This document shows positions 41,660 through 50,945 of a stretch of 64,000 nt of DNA, piece by piece. The notes beneath the pieces were generated by a model that saw only the letters and a program-made list of their open reading frames with translations, had not been told where the DNA came from and did not search any database. Source of the DNA: Streptosporangium saharense (lineage in GTDB: Bacteria > Actinomycetota > Actinomycetes > Streptosporangiales > Streptosporangiaceae); NCBI RefSeq assembly GCF_014203715.1, contig NZ_JACHJP010000013.1, positions 1 to 64,000 of the forward strand, given 5' to 3'. Numbering within the stretch: the first letter of the stretch is position 1; every line of letters begins with the position of its first letter. The translations under genes and the position numbers were made by a program.

Positions 41660-43861
41660 ATGCGGAGACGCGTCCTCACCTGGGCGGGCATTGTCCTGTT
41701 CGTCGGTGCCATGACGGGAATGCTCTTCTTCCTCGGACAGACCGACCTGGAGACGGCAGACCGGAGGGCCAGCGTGCTCGGCGCCTTCGTCGCCGTGATC
41801 GGCCTCGCCCTGACGGTCCACGGACTGCTCCGCGACAGCCGTACCCCCGCATCGCCGCAGGTCACCGAGGAGACGCTGGTCACCGAGGGGACCGTCAGGG
41901 CGGCCAGGAAGGCGCTCGGGAGGCTGGTCGCCGAGCAGTGGCGTGAGGAGTCGAGGGTCCGCTCGCTGAGCGATCCGCACCCGATCCCCGTTCGCTGGCG
42001 GCTGACCGAGGACGCGGGGCTGATGGACCATCCGCACCTGGTCGGGCCGGAGCCGCTGAGGTTCACCGTCTCCAGCGGCCGGGGGTCCGAGCTGGCGACG
42101 GCCTTCAGGAGCCTGCACCGGCGGCGGCTGGTCATCACCGGTGGGCCGGGCAGCGGCAAGACGACCCTGGCCGTGCAACTGCTGCTGAGGCTGCTCGACT
42201 CCGCCGTCCCCGGGGAGCCGGTGCCGGTGCTGGTGACCCTCACCGGTTGGGACCCCACCGTGCATCCCCGCCTGCACGAGTGGCTCGCCGTACGGCTGGC
42301 GCGCGACTATCCGGCGCTGACCTCGGCGTACGGCGGCGCCGTCACCGGGGCGCTGGCCGGGCGGGGGCACGTGCTGCCCGTTCTCGACGGTCTCGACGAG
42401 CTGGCCGGGGACCACCGGGGCGCGGTGATCCGGGCGTTGAACGCCTCGCTGGCCGACCGGGACGGGTTCGTGCTGACCAGCAGGGCCGACGAGCTGGCCA
42501 CGGCCGTGGCGGAGGCAGGGGACGTGTTCACCGCGGCGGCCGTCATCGCCCCTCGGCCCCTCGCTCCTTCCGATGTCGCCGGGTATCTCCGCGCCTGCCT
42601 GCCGCCGCGGCCCCGGCACAGTTGGTCGCCGGTCTTCACGGCGCTGGCGGAGGGGACGGCGCCGGGGCTGGCCGAGGTGGCCTCGACCGCGCTCGGCCTG
42701 TGGCTGGTCCGCGCCGTCTACGTCACCCCCGCCGCCGACCCCGCCCCGCTCGTCGGCGACCTCGGCCAGGACCCCGCCCGGTTGCGGGCGCACCTGCTGG
42801 ACCGGCTGATCCCCGCGGCCATCGGCTCCCGGCTGACCAGCCGTGACCCGGCCGAGCACTTCCGTCCCCGCAGGGCGTGGGACGCGGAGCGGGCGCGTGC
42901 CCACCTCGCCTACCTGGCCCGGCTGCTGACCGCGGGCGACACCCGCGACCTGGCCTGGTGGCAGCTCGCCCGGCACAGCGGCGTCGGCCGGTTCCGTACG
43001 GACTTCCTGCTCGGAGCCGTGACCGCGATGGCCGTCTGGCTCGTGGTCGGCTTCCTTGGCCGGTTGGCCTACGGGGCCGTGACCGGGGCGGCGGACTGGC
43101 TCACCTTCAACGGCCGGGGATGGGTCCTGTCCGGGCTCGCGTTCGGGCTGCTGTTCGGCCTGGTGTGCGCGTTCAGAATCAGCAGGTGGAGCCGCGAGAC
43201 GCCGGGCTCTCTGTCCGGCCTGGCCCGCCCCCGTCGTGGAGGCCGCAGGGGAAGGTTCGTCAGGGGAGCCGTGGCCGGGTTCGTGCCCGGGGCGGTCATC
43301 GGCCTCGGGTACGGCCTCGTCTCCGGTTCCCCGGTCCTGCTCGTGCTGCTCCTCGGTCTCACCACCGGCCTCGTCTTCGGCCTCACGTCCGGCCTGGTCA
43401 TCGGCCTCGTGTCCGCGGTAGTCGTACGACTGGAAACCCCGACATCCGGTACGGCGGGCACCCCGTTGTCGAGTCTGCGCGACGACCGCGCGCTCAACCT
43501 CGTCCGGTTCCTCGTGCTCTGTCTCGTGCTCTGCCCGCTGTTCGGCCTCGCCTACGGGCTCCTGCCGGACGCCACCCCGGGGCGGGAGCACGGGCTCGTG
43601 GTCGGGATCGCGAGCACGGTCGGGGCGGCGCTCATGTTCGGGCTGCTGGCCGCGATCTCGGTGGGAGAGCACCACGGGTGGCCGGCCTATCTGATCGCCA
43701 CCCACCGCCTCGCCCGCCGCCGTCTGCTGCCCCGCGACCTGATGCCCTTCCTCGACGACATGCACCGCCTCGGCCTGCTCCGCACCGTAGGCCCCATCTA
43801 CCAGTTCCGCCACGCGGCCCTCCAGGACCATCTCGCGCTATTTCCCGACAGCCGGAAATAG
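41660..43861 (+). CDS. Membrane-anchored NACHT-type NTPase
   Basis: 733 residues. Two N-terminal transmembrane helices (residues ~6-55), then a ~100-residue cytoplasmic stretch, a P-loop at 161-169 (GGPGSGKTT) and Walker B at ~238-248 (VLPVLDGLDEL), with TSRADEL sensor-like and RDPAEHF-following winged segment: a NACHT/STAND core. The C-terminal third holds six to eight hydrophobic segments, Gly/Leu-rich (GLTTGLVFGLTSGLVIGLVSAV), and ends in YQFRHAALQDHLA, the F-x-H-x-x-x-x-x-x-L motif that closes many NACHT modules. No effector domain is fused. Function unknown; NACHT proteins can be immune sensors. Confidence 0.85.
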   Translation: MRRRVLTWAGIVLFVGAMTGMLFFLGQTDLETADRRASVLGAFVAVIGLALTVHGLLRDSRTPASPQVTEETLVTEGTVRAARKALGRLVAEQWREESRVRSLSDPHPIPVRWRLTEDAGLMDHPHLVGPEPLRFTVSSGRGSELATAFRSLHRRRLVITGGPGSGKTTLAVQLLLRLLDSAVPGEPVPVLVTLTGWDPTVHPRLHEWLAVRLARDYPALTSAYGGAVTGALAGRGHVLPVLDGLDELAGDHRGAVIRALNASLADRDGFVLTSRADELATAVAEAGDVFTAAAVIAPRPLAPSDVAGYLRACLPPRPRHSWSPVFTALAEGTAPGLAEVASTALGLWLVRAVYVTPAADPAPLVGDLGQDPARLRAHLLDRLIPAAIGSRLTSRDPAEHFRPRRAWDAERARAHLAYLARLLTAGDTRDLAWWQLARHSGVGRFRTDFLLGAVTAMAVWLVVGFLGRLAYGAVTGAADWLTFNGRGWVLSGLAFGLLFGLVCAFRISRWSRETPGSLSGLARPRRGGRRGRFVRGAVAGFVPGAVIGLGYGLVSGSPVLLVLLLGLTTGLVFGLTSGLVIGLVSAVVVRLETPTSGTAGTPLSSLRDDRALNLVRFLVLCLVLCPLFGLAYGLLPDATPGREHGLVVGIASTVGAALMFGLLAAISVGEHHGWPAYLIATHRLARRRLLPRDLMPFLDDMHRLGLLRTVGPIYQFRHAALQDHLALFPDSRK

Positions 43862-44081
43862 CGCTTTTATCATCAGGAAACGCCCGGCGATGCCGTACGG
43901 CCGGAGGGTATGTGCGAGAAATGATCACCGAGTGATCGCGCATATGGTAACGATCGTTTCCTTATCGCGATAATTGGGGACTATAACGTGAAAAGGAAAG
44001 GACGGTTCCGCATCCTGGGGGAGGTTTTATCGTGCGTGGCAATGGATTTTTAGTGAGTGAAAAAGAATACGGAGTCCCGCG

Positions 44082-45095
44082 GTGAGCGAGATCGTGTTCC
44101 GCAGCCACGACCTGCCCGCCGCCGACCGTTTCACCCGATGTCAGGAGATGGCCCGGCGGTCCCTGCTGCCCACCGTCATCCGCAGCGACCACGAGGGGGC
44201 CTTCCACGCCGTCGTGCACCGGGTCAGCCTCGGGGCGCTGTACCTGTCGCGGCTTTCGTCCCCGCCGCTGCGGGCCTGGCGCACCGACAGGCTGATCCGC
44301 CGCTCCGACCCGGGGACGTACTGTCTCTCGCTGTCGCTGCGCGGCGTCAAACTGCTGGACCAGGGAGATCGTCAGGTGACCGCGGGCCCACGGGACCTGC
44401 TGCTCTACGACGCCACCCGGCCCTTCCACACCCACCTGATGGCCGACGCGACCGGCAGCGCGGAGAGCATGATCCTGCACATCCCCAAGGCGTTGGTGCC
44501 CCTGCCGGCCGACGCCCTGGTACGGCTCACCGGCGGACGCCTGCCGTGCTCGGCCGGGGTCGGCGCCATGCTGCGCCGACACCTCCTGGAGCTGTCCCGC
44601 CGCACGCCCGACTGCAGCGCAGCCGACGCGGCCCGGCTGTCCACGATCACCCTGGACCTGGTCGCCGCGGCCTGCTCCCACGTCCTCGAAGCCGGTTCCT
44701 CATCGAAGACCGAGCCGCCCAGGCAGGCGTTGCAGGCGCGCGTCCACGCCTTCATCCAGCGGCACCTCGGAGACCCGACCCTCGGCGTCGAGACCATCGC
44801 GGCGGCCCACCAGATCTCCGTCCGCCACCTGCACCGGCTGTTCCAGGACCAGGGGATCAGCGTGGCCGCGTGGATCCGCTCGTGCCGCCTGGAGCGCTGC
44901 CGACGCGACCTGGCCGATCCCGCGCTGCGCTCACGGCCGGTCCACGCCGTCGCGGCACGCTGGGGGTTCACCGACGGAGCGCAGTTCAGCAGGACCTTCC
45001 GCGCCGCGCACGGCGTCCCTCCCGGGGAGTTCCGGCGCCGGGCGCTGGGCGACCATGGCGCTCCACGCCAATCAAGGAGCGCTCAGCGTCAATGA
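44082..45095 (+). CDS. AraC-family transcriptional regulator
   Basis: 337 residues. An N-terminal cupin-like ligand domain of the AraC-binding-domain (ActR/feaR-like) type, with LSLSLRGVKLLDQGDRQVTAGPRDLLLYDATRP, and C-terminal twin HTH: AAAHQISVRHLHRLFQDQGISVAAWIRSCRLERCRRDL and AARWGFTDGAQFSRTFRAAHGVPPGEFRRR. The GTG start at 44082 follows a GGAG-like GGAGTCC. The 220-bp upstream region is AT-rich for this genome (TTATCGCGATAATTGGGG). Targets unknown. Confidence 0.9.
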   Translation: MSEIVFRSHDLPAADRFTRCQEMARRSLLPTVIRSDHEGAFHAVVHRVSLGALYLSRLSSPPLRAWRTDRLIRRSDPGTYCLSLSLRGVKLLDQGDRQVTAGPRDLLLYDATRPFHTHLMADATGSAESMILHIPKALVPLPADALVRLTGGRLPCSAGVGAMLRRHLLELSRRTPDCSAADAARLSTITLDLVAAACSHVLEAGSSSKTEPPRQALQARVHAFIQRHLGDPTLGVETIAAAHQISVRHLHRLFQDQGISVAAWIRSCRLERCRRDLADPALRSRPVHAVAARWGFTDGAQFSRTFRAAHGVPPGEFRRRALGDHGAPRQSRSAQRQ

Positions 45096-45243
45096 CGGCG
45101 TCGTCCGCGCGCTGCCACCATACGAACGGTTCGCCGTGAGGCAACGAGGGTGAACAACGCCCGGAACCTTCGGGAACGGCAGGTCAGAGCCGTCCGGGAC
45201 GTTGAGCACACACGACGGGGGCGGGGAGGCTCCGCGTCGCGGG

Positions 45244-45275
45244 GCGCACAGCCACGTGTGGGCGTGGCTGTGCGC
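45244..45275. terminator. Bidirectional hairpin between AraC and PhyH genes
   Basis: GCGCACAGCCACG (45244-45256) and CGTGGCTGTGCGC (45263-45275) form a perfect 13-bp stem with 6-nt loop in the gap between convergent genes. Confidence 0.75.
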
Positions 45276-45294
45276 CGTTCCCGGGAGCCTTGTG

Positions 45295-46023
45295 TCAGGA
45301 AGCCGCGATGGCCTTCGCCAGGGCGTTGTGCCCGTCCAGGGAGACCGGCTCGGTGAGGAAGACCGGAGACTGGGCCATGAACCTCGGCTCGCTTCCCCGG
45401 TGCTCGTCGGCGGCGTGGACGGTGAGGGGATGGACCAGATACATGTCGCCGGGCCTGCCCGTGGCGTGGACGACAGGACGGTGCGCGCTGACCTCGTCCA
45501 GCAGCGGCCCGGCCTCGAACGGGTCCATCGCCCGGCCCGCGAGCAGCTCCGCCGCGTCACGGTGTGAGCCGACCCTGATCCGGGTCGGCGCGTCGTCGGG
45601 TCCGACGTCCGACATCAGGACCAGCAGCAACATCGTCTCCGGCCGCCCGCTGCACAGGTAGGTGCCGTCCGGCTGCGCGGCGTTGCCGTCGATGTGCCAG
45701 CCCCTGTCGTTCGCGGGCGGCACCCGGGGGAAGCGGACCGGCACCATGCCGAGCGCGCCACGCGGACGCCAGCCACCGGCCCCGCAGAGGGCGTCGAGCG
45801 CCTCGGCGAGCACCGGAGCGCGGGAGAGCTCTCCGAACGGTCCCTCTCCGGTGAGGTCGGAGGCCCACACCACCGGTTCCCGCCAGCCCGAGGGGTCGTC
45901 CGGCGACAGGCCGATCCGCTGCCACAGCAGCGCCCTGGCGGCGTCGCCGACCTCACGGGGGACGGCTCCCTCAAGCTTGACGAACCCGTCGGTGACAAAA
46001 CGGTCGATATCAACGACGCTCAT
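45295..46023 (-). CDS. Phytanoyl-CoA dioxygenase (PhyH)-family protein
   Basis: 242 residues. The iron site is visible: RGWHIDGN supplies His and Asp, and VHPLTVHAAD supplies the distal His; an Arg in the EPRFMAQSP region can bind 2-oxoglutarate. The fold is the jelly roll of Fe(II)/2OG oxygenases. In actinomycetes such proteins hydroxylate diverse small molecules. The ATG at 46023 follows the family's N-terminus (DIDRFVTDGFVKL). It ends by the strong hairpin, and the MFS gene lies just upstream on the same strand, suggesting one transcript. Confidence 0.87.
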   Translation of the reverse strand: MSVVDIDRFVTDGFVKLEGAVPREVGDAARALLWQRIGLSPDDPSGWREPVVWASDLTGEGPFGELSRAPVLAEALDALCGAGGWRPRGALGMVPVRFPRVPPANDRGWHIDGNAAQPDGTYLCSGRPETMLLLVLMSDVGPDDAPTRIRVGSHRDAAELLAGRAMDPFEAGPLLDEVSAHRPVVHATGRPGDMYLVHPLTVHAADEHRGSEPRFMAQSPVFLTEPVSLDGHNALAKAIAAS

Positions 46024-46033
46024 GCCCGGCACG

Positions 46034-47380
46034 CTAACAGCCGTGTCCACCGGTTTTCCGCTTCCCAAGCATGAGGGCGACGGTCAGGACCAGGGCGCCG
46101 CACAGGGCCAGCGAGCAGAGGAAGGGAGCCGTCAGGGACCCGGTGCCGAGATAGGCGCTGCCGAGTACGGCGACGCCCAGGGTGCCGCCGAGTTGCTGGA
46201 CCGCGTTCAGGAGACCGGCCGCGGAACCCGTCTCGTGAGGCCGTACCCGCGACAGCGCCGTGGTGAAGAACGGCACCGTGACCAGCCCTCCTCCCAGACC
46301 GGCGACCCCCAGCGCGACGGGCAGCCACGTGGGAACGGCGACGCCCCCGGCGATTCCGGCCGCCAGCAGGGCGATGCCGGGGAACATGAGCCCGGGACCC
46401 GTCCTGGCGAGCAACACCTGCCCGGCCAGCAGCGACGAGACCGCCAGCCCCGCGGAGAACGGCAGGACGGTGAGGCTGGAGGCGAGCACCGAGCGGTGCA
46501 GGCCGTCCTGGACGTGCAGGACCACGGCGAAGACGACACCGGTCGAGACGGCGAAGTACAGGACGCTCGATGCCAGCGCGGCGGGGAACCCCCGGTCGCG
46601 GAACAGGCTCGGCTCGAAGACCGGATCCCGGCCGCTCGCGCCGCGTCGCCGTACATGAACGATTAGCACGGCGACGCCGACGACCGACAACCCCCAGGAT
46701 GTTCCGCCGTCGATCGTCGGGATGACGAAGGCCGTGGCGACCGCGCCGCTGAGCAGGAACCCGGGCACGTCGAGCCCGGGTCTGCGCGCCGCGCGGTCCT
46801 CGTTGAGAAACCGGACGCAGGCCAGCGTGAGCAGCCCCAGCGGGATGTTGACCAGGAACACCGCCCGCCAGGAGAGCCCGGCGAGGTCGGCGTGGGTGAT
46901 GAGCCCGCCGAGGACGGGACCCGCGACCGCGGTCAGCCCCATGACCGGTCCGATGAGGCTCAGCGCCCTGCCGAGCGCGGGGCCGTCGAAGGTCGCCTTG
47001 ATCAGTCCGATGGTCTGCGGGATGACCAGACCGGCGAAGCAGCCCTGGACGACCCGCGCGGTGAGCAGCACCGTCATGGTCGGCGCCGCCGTACAGGCCG
47101 CGGAGGCGAGGAGGAAGCCGCACACGCCGAGGACGAACAGGCGTCGGCGGCCGTGGATGTCACCCAGACGGCCCCCGGGGACCAGGGCGACGGCGAACGG
47201 GAGCGTGTAGGCCGCGGCGATCCACTGGGCGTCGGAGGCCGTGCCGTACAGGCCGGTCCTGATCACGGGAGCGGCGACGGTGGTGATCGTCGCGTCGAGC
47301 AGGTTCATGGCCTCGGCGACCAGGAGCCCGGTCAGGGCGATCCAGCGCCGCGTCGACGTGGAGGAGGGATTCACCCGCAC
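46034..47380 (-). CDS. MFS transporter, EmrB/QacA (DHA2) type
   Basis: 448 residues with 14 hydrophobic segments. Motif A: PGGRLGDIHGRRRLFVLG. Motif C-like GPVLGGLITH; first helix MNLLDATITTVAAP has the L-D-x-T-I-[VT]-x-x-A-x-P signature of DHA2 drug exporters. It probably extrudes drugs by proton antiport. GTG at 47380 or 47374. It is divergent from the double AsnC regulator (47466), the likely controller, with an 85-bp gap. Confidence 0.9.
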   Translation of the reverse strand: MRVNPSSTSTRRWIALTGLLVAEAMNLLDATITTVAAPVIRTGLYGTASDAQWIAAAYTLPFAVALVPGGRLGDIHGRRRLFVLGVCGFLLASAACTAAPTMTVLLTARVVQGCFAGLVIPQTIGLIKATFDGPALGRALSLIGPVMGLTAVAGPVLGGLITHADLAGLSWRAVFLVNIPLGLLTLACVRFLNEDRAARRPGLDVPGFLLSGAVATAFVIPTIDGGTSWGLSVVGVAVLIVHVRRRGASGRDPVFEPSLFRDRGFPAALASSVLYFAVSTGVVFAVVLHVQDGLHRSVLASSLTVLPFSAGLAVSSLLAGQVLLARTGPGLMFPGIALLAAGIAGGVAVPTWLPVALGVAGLGGGLVTVPFFTTALSRVRPHETGSAAGLLNAVQQLGGTLGVAVLGSAYLGTGSLTAPFLCSLALCGALVLTVALMLGKRKTGGHGC

Positions 47381-47465
47381 AGCATGGGTGGCACCGTACG
47401 GTTCCAGACATGAAGCGGGTCCGAAGTGAGCGGAACCAGCACGAGACCGCGATACAGGAGGAGTT

Positions 47466-48422
47466 GTGGACAGACTCGACCACCAGATCCTGCACGCCCT
47501 GGGGATCAACGGGCGGGTGTCGTTCCGTCGGCTCGCCGTGGCGCTCGGGGCGACCGAGCACACGGTCGCGCGGAGATACCGGGCGCTGGCCGAGCGCGGC
47601 GTTGTCCGCGTGGTCGCGATGCCCACGCCGCACGAGGGGGACATGGGGCAGATGCTCAGGCTCCACGTCCACCCGGGGTCGGCGGCCCGGCTCGCCGACG
47701 CGCTCGTCCGCCGCGACGACGTCTCCTGGGTCAGGACCGCGGGGGCCGGTTCCGAGATCATGTGCGGCGTCCGCGCGGCCTCGGCGGAACAGCGCGACCA
47801 CCTCATCCTCGACCAGCTGCCCAGAACGGGACGTGTCACCCGGGTCGTCGCCTACGAACTCCTGCACCACCACCGGACACCCGGCCACGCCGACTGGGAG
47901 GGCTTCCCCGATCCGCTCACCGAGCGGCAGCGTGAGCTGGTCGGACCCCTCCCGATGCCGGAGAGCGCCCCCCGCCTGGCCGCCCAGGACTGGGTGCTGC
48001 TGGACGCGCTGCGGCACGACGCCCGGCGCTCGGCCGCCGACCTCGCAGCCGAGACGAACCAGCCGGAGTCGACAGTACGGCGCAGGCTCGACATTCTGCT
48101 GCGTTCCGGGGCGATCTATCTCGACCGGGACCTCGACCCGGTTCCTCTCGGCTTTCCGGTCGGCGCGACCCTCCACATCGACGTCGAGCCCCGGCACCTG
48201 CGCGCCGCGGGCGCCGCCCTGGCCCGGCACGCGCCGACGACCTTCGTGGCCGCGGTCACCGGGCCGGTCAACCTGTTCGCGGCCGTGGTGACGGCGACGA
48301 TTCGCGACCTCTACGAGTACGTCAGCACGACCCTGGCCGACCTCGACGGCGTGACCCACATCGAGACCAGCCTCACCGGCACCTACCTGAAGCACGCCCG
48401 CGTGATCCGCCGCCCACGATGA
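47466..48422 (+). CDS. Double-unit Lrp/AsnC-family regulator
   Basis: 318 residues, two AsnC units in one chain. Unit 1: DRLDHQILHALGINGRVSFRRLAVALGATEHTVARRYRALAERGVVRVV, then a RAM-like part. Unit 2: QDWVLLDALRHDARRSAADLAAETNQPESTVRRRLDILLRSGAIYLDRD with a second RAM-like VAAVTGPVNLFAAVV. Single AsnC proteins are ~150 residues, so this is a tandem duplication, a known actinobacterial form. It probably responds to an amino acid or related ligand and controls the divergent MFS pump. Confidence 0.88.
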   Translation: MDRLDHQILHALGINGRVSFRRLAVALGATEHTVARRYRALAERGVVRVVAMPTPHEGDMGQMLRLHVHPGSAARLADALVRRDDVSWVRTAGAGSEIMCGVRAASAEQRDHLILDQLPRTGRVTRVVAYELLHHHRTPGHADWEGFPDPLTERQRELVGPLPMPESAPRLAAQDWVLLDALRHDARRSAADLAAETNQPESTVRRRLDILLRSGAIYLDRDLDPVPLGFPVGATLHIDVEPRHLRAAGAALARHAPTTFVAAVTGPVNLFAAVVTATIRDLYEYVSTTLADLDGVTHIETSLTGTYLKHARVIRRPR

Positions 48423-48514
48423 CCCTTGCCGTTTCAGCAAGAACCTTTGCCAAAACAGGATGACTGGGGCATCGTCATAGGCGAAGCGTCCCTACCCACG
48501 TGAGGTGATTTTTC

Positions 48515-49447
48515 ATGCGGAACTACGAAATCGTGGTGATCGGCGGCGGGATCGCGGGGCTGACCGCGGCGATGATCCTCGGACGTTCGCGCCGTTCGGT
48601 CCTGGTCGTCGACGCGGGCGAGCAACGCAACACGCCCGCCGCGCACATGCAGGGCTACCCGTCACGCGACGGCACACCGCCGGGGGAGTTCCTGGCCGAG
48701 GTGCGCCGGGAGGTCGCCGCCTACGGCGTCGAACTGGTCCGCGACCGGGTGACGGCGGCCGAGCCGGACGGGGACGGCGAGTTCGCCGTGACGCTCGGCG
48801 ACGGCGGCCGGGTGCACGCCCGCCGTCTGGTCGTCGCGACCGGCCTGGTCGACGAGCTTCCCGACGTCCCCGGCGTCGCCGAGCGGTGGGGCAGGGACGT
48901 GATCCACTGCCCCTACTGCCACGGCTGGGAGGTCCGCGACGAACCCATCGGCGTCCTGTACGGCGAGGCCACGGGCACCCACCAGGCACTGCTGTTCAGC
49001 CAGCTCTCCGGCGACGTGATCCTGTTCCTGAACGGCGCCGCCGAACCGCCCGAGCACGACCGGCGAATGGCCGAGGCGGCAGGGGTGCGCGTGATCGGCG
49101 GCGAGGTCGGCGAACTCGTGGTCGAGGACGACCACCTCACCGGCATACGGCTCGCGGACGGACAGGTGGTCCCGCGCTCGGTGGTGGTCGTGCCGACGCG
49201 GATGGTGCCCCGTGACGAACTCCTCACCAAACTCGGCGCCAGGACGAAGGACACCCCGGCGGGGCCGTTCGTCGAGGTGGACCCGGCGGGCCAGACCAGC
49301 GTCCCTGGCGTGTGGGCCGTGGGCAACGCCACGGGACCTGCCGAACAGGTGGTGAACTCCGCCAGCGCCGGATACCGCGCCGGTGCCGCCCTCAACGCCG
49401 AACTGATCCACACCGACCTGGAACGCGCGCTCACCCGACTTAGCTGA
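48515..49447 (+). CDS. Thioredoxin-reductase-like FAD oxidoreductase
   Basis: 310 residues. FAD-binding IVVIGGGIAGLTAAMILGRSRRSVLVVDAG at the N-terminus; redox motif HCPYCHGWE (C-x-x-C) at ~127-135; NAD-binding part with a GEATGTHQ loop that lacks the ordinary GxGxxG; C-terminal GVWAVGNATGPAEQVV in which the usual D-x-x-x is replaced. This CPYCHG form is typical of actinobacterial thioredoxin-reductase-like proteins whose partners are unknown (some act in dithiolopyrrolone or holomycin-type oxidation). GAGGTGA precedes the ATG. Confidence 0.88.
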   Translation: MRNYEIVVIGGGIAGLTAAMILGRSRRSVLVVDAGEQRNTPAAHMQGYPSRDGTPPGEFLAEVRREVAAYGVELVRDRVTAAEPDGDGEFAVTLGDGGRVHARRLVVATGLVDELPDVPGVAERWGRDVIHCPYCHGWEVRDEPIGVLYGEATGTHQALLFSQLSGDVILFLNGAAEPPEHDRRMAEAAGVRVIGGEVGELVVEDDHLTGIRLADGQVVPRSVVVVPTRMVPRDELLTKLGARTKDTPAGPFVEVDPAGQTSVPGVWAVGNATGPAEQVVNSASAGYRAGAALNAELIHTDLERALTRLS

Positions 49448-49514
49448 GCGACTTGGCGAAGATGACGGCGTACGGTTGCCCCTTCGATTCCCAGGACACA
49501 AGAACGGAAACGCC

Positions 49515-50030
49515 ATGACCACCTGGATCGCGCGGCCCGAGACCGCCGACGACGTCGCCGCCATCCGCGCCGTCAATCTCGCGGCCTTTCCCACGGCCGA
49601 GGAGGCCGATCTCGTCGAGGCCCTGCGCGCGGACCCGCAGGTGTGGATCGAGGGCCTGTCCATCGTCGCCGTCGGCCCCGACGGCGTCCCCGCCGGGCAC
49701 GCCCTGCTCACCCGCTGCCACGTCGGCGGCCACCCCGCGCTGGCCCTGGCCCCCTGCGCGGTGCTGCCCTCGGCCCAGCGCACGGGCGCCGGGTCCACGG
49801 CCATCCGCGCCGCCCTCTCCGCCGCCCGGGCCAGGCACGCGGAGGAGAACCTTGTCGTCGTCCTCGGGCACGCCGACTACTACCCGAGGTTCGGCTTCGT
49901 CCCGGCCTCCCGCCTCGGCGTCCGTGCCCCCTTCGAGGTGCCCGACGAGGCGATGATGGCCCTGGTCCTCGACGAGACCCGGCCAACTCCTGCGGGCACC
50001 ATCCGCTATCCGGCCCCGTTCGGCGTCTGA
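49515..50030 (+). CDS. GNAT-family N-acetyltransferase (YhbS-like)
   Basis: 171 residues. ARPETADDVAAIRAVNLAAF at the start, then LAPCAVLPSAQRTGAGSTAIRAALSAARARHAEENLVVVLGHADYYPRFGFVPASRLGVRAPFEVP. The QRTGAGS is the acetyl-CoA loop and YYPRFGF is typical of YhbS-type members. Substrate unknown. The ATG at 49515 is preceded by a purine-rich GAACGGAAA. It follows the reductase gene by 67 bp and converges on the DUF4097 gene. Confidence 0.87.
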   Translation: MTTWIARPETADDVAAIRAVNLAAFPTAEEADLVEALRADPQVWIEGLSIVAVGPDGVPAGHALLTRCHVGGHPALALAPCAVLPSAQRTGAGSTAIRAALSAARARHAEENLVVVLGHADYYPRFGFVPASRLGVRAPFEVPDEAMMALVLDETRPTPAGTIRYPAPFGV

Positions 50031-50052
50031 CGGAACACCTCCGCGGCGAGGA

Positions 50053-50724
50053 TCAGAGGCCGCGGGCGACGATGTCGCCGTAGGCGGTGGTCGCGCGGAT
50101 GGCGAGCTGGGCGGCGGCACCCTCGGTGTTGTTGAGCGAGTTGTGGATCCTGCCGTAGGAGGTGTGGGCGTCCAGGGAGGCCGAGACCCCGGGGGCGGCG
50201 CCGACCGACACCTCCCCGGCCTCGGTGCGCAGCACGACCGTGCCGCGTACGGCCTCGGTGACGCGGATGTCGCCCTTGTCGACGGTGATCTCCGCGGAGC
50301 CGTTGAGGCGGCCGACCGAGACGTCACCGGCGGCGGTGGTGACGCGGGCGCTCGCGGCCTCGTCGATCTTGACCGGGCCGTGCGCGCCCTCGAAGGTGAC
50401 GTCGCCGAACCGTCCGACTCCCCGGAACTCGGCGCTGGCCACCTTCACCTCGATGTGGGAACCGGCGGGCAGCCGTACCGTCACCTCGACGGAACCCGAG
50501 GGGCCGAGGAACTGGTTCTTCCCGGCGGGGGCCTCGACCCGCAGGACGCCGTCGCCGTACTCGATCCTGGTCTGCTCCGCGGCCTTCACGTCGCGGCCTT
50601 TCGAGGGGTCCGTGGGCAGGACCTCGACCACGGTGTCGGTCCGGTCGGCGGCGATGAGCTGGACGTGCCCCGCGGGGATGTCCAGGACGGCGGAGATCGG
50701 GGCGGTGGTACCGAAGGTCTTCAT
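50053..50724 (-). CDS. DUF4097-family beta-helix-like protein
   Basis: 223 residues without signal peptide. Short strands repeat with the pattern G-D-V/I-x-V: RFGDVTFEGAHGPVKIDEA, AAGDVSVGRLNGSAEITVDKGDIRVTEAVRGTVVLRTEAGEVSVG, AYGDIVARGL. DUF4097 proteins (putative adhesin/beta-roll) are often under a regulator or anti-sigma control. Here a divergent gene at 50946 encodes a likely regulator; the 221-bp gap has repeated TCGTTGC motifs. Confidence 0.88.
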   Translation of the reverse strand: MKTFGTTAPISAVLDIPAGHVQLIAADRTDTVVEVLPTDPSKGRDVKAAEQTRIEYGDGVLRVEAPAGKNQFLGPSGSVEVTVRLPAGSHIEVKVASAEFRGVGRFGDVTFEGAHGPVKIDEAASARVTTAAGDVSVGRLNGSAEITVDKGDIRVTEAVRGTVVLRTEAGEVSVGAAPGVSASLDAHTSYGRIHNSLNNTEGAAAQLAIRATTAYGDIVARGL

Positions 50725-50945
50725 GTGCTCTCCTGTGAACTGTCGTTTCGAACAATGGAAATGCTACGTTGCCTTTCAAGTTTTGGCAACCAGTTCGTTG
50801 CGTGTAAGCGCTATCGTCCCAGTTAGAAGCCGAGAAATCGTTGCGATGGATCAGATTTTAACGCAACGTCCATCGGTCGATTCGTTGCAACGGATTGGGA
50901 GTGAACGCTATGCTGGGGAGATCGCAGACCACGAAGGAGGCCGGG
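50725..50945. promoter_or_regulatory. Divergent promoter region with TCGTTGC-type repeats
   Basis: Low-GC for this genome. The core CGTTGC occurs on the + strand in ACGTTGCC near 50765, in TCGTTGCG near 50795 and 50838, and in TCGTTGCAACGG near 50883, plus inverted in ACGCAACG near 50860. The last is palindromic (CGTTGCAACG). They look like operators of the regulator at 50946. Confidence 0.55.

Noticed and set aside
41552..43831. Long minus-strand open frame opposite the NACHT gene
   Set aside because: Low-complexity shadow without motifs; the plus frame has P-loop and Walker B.
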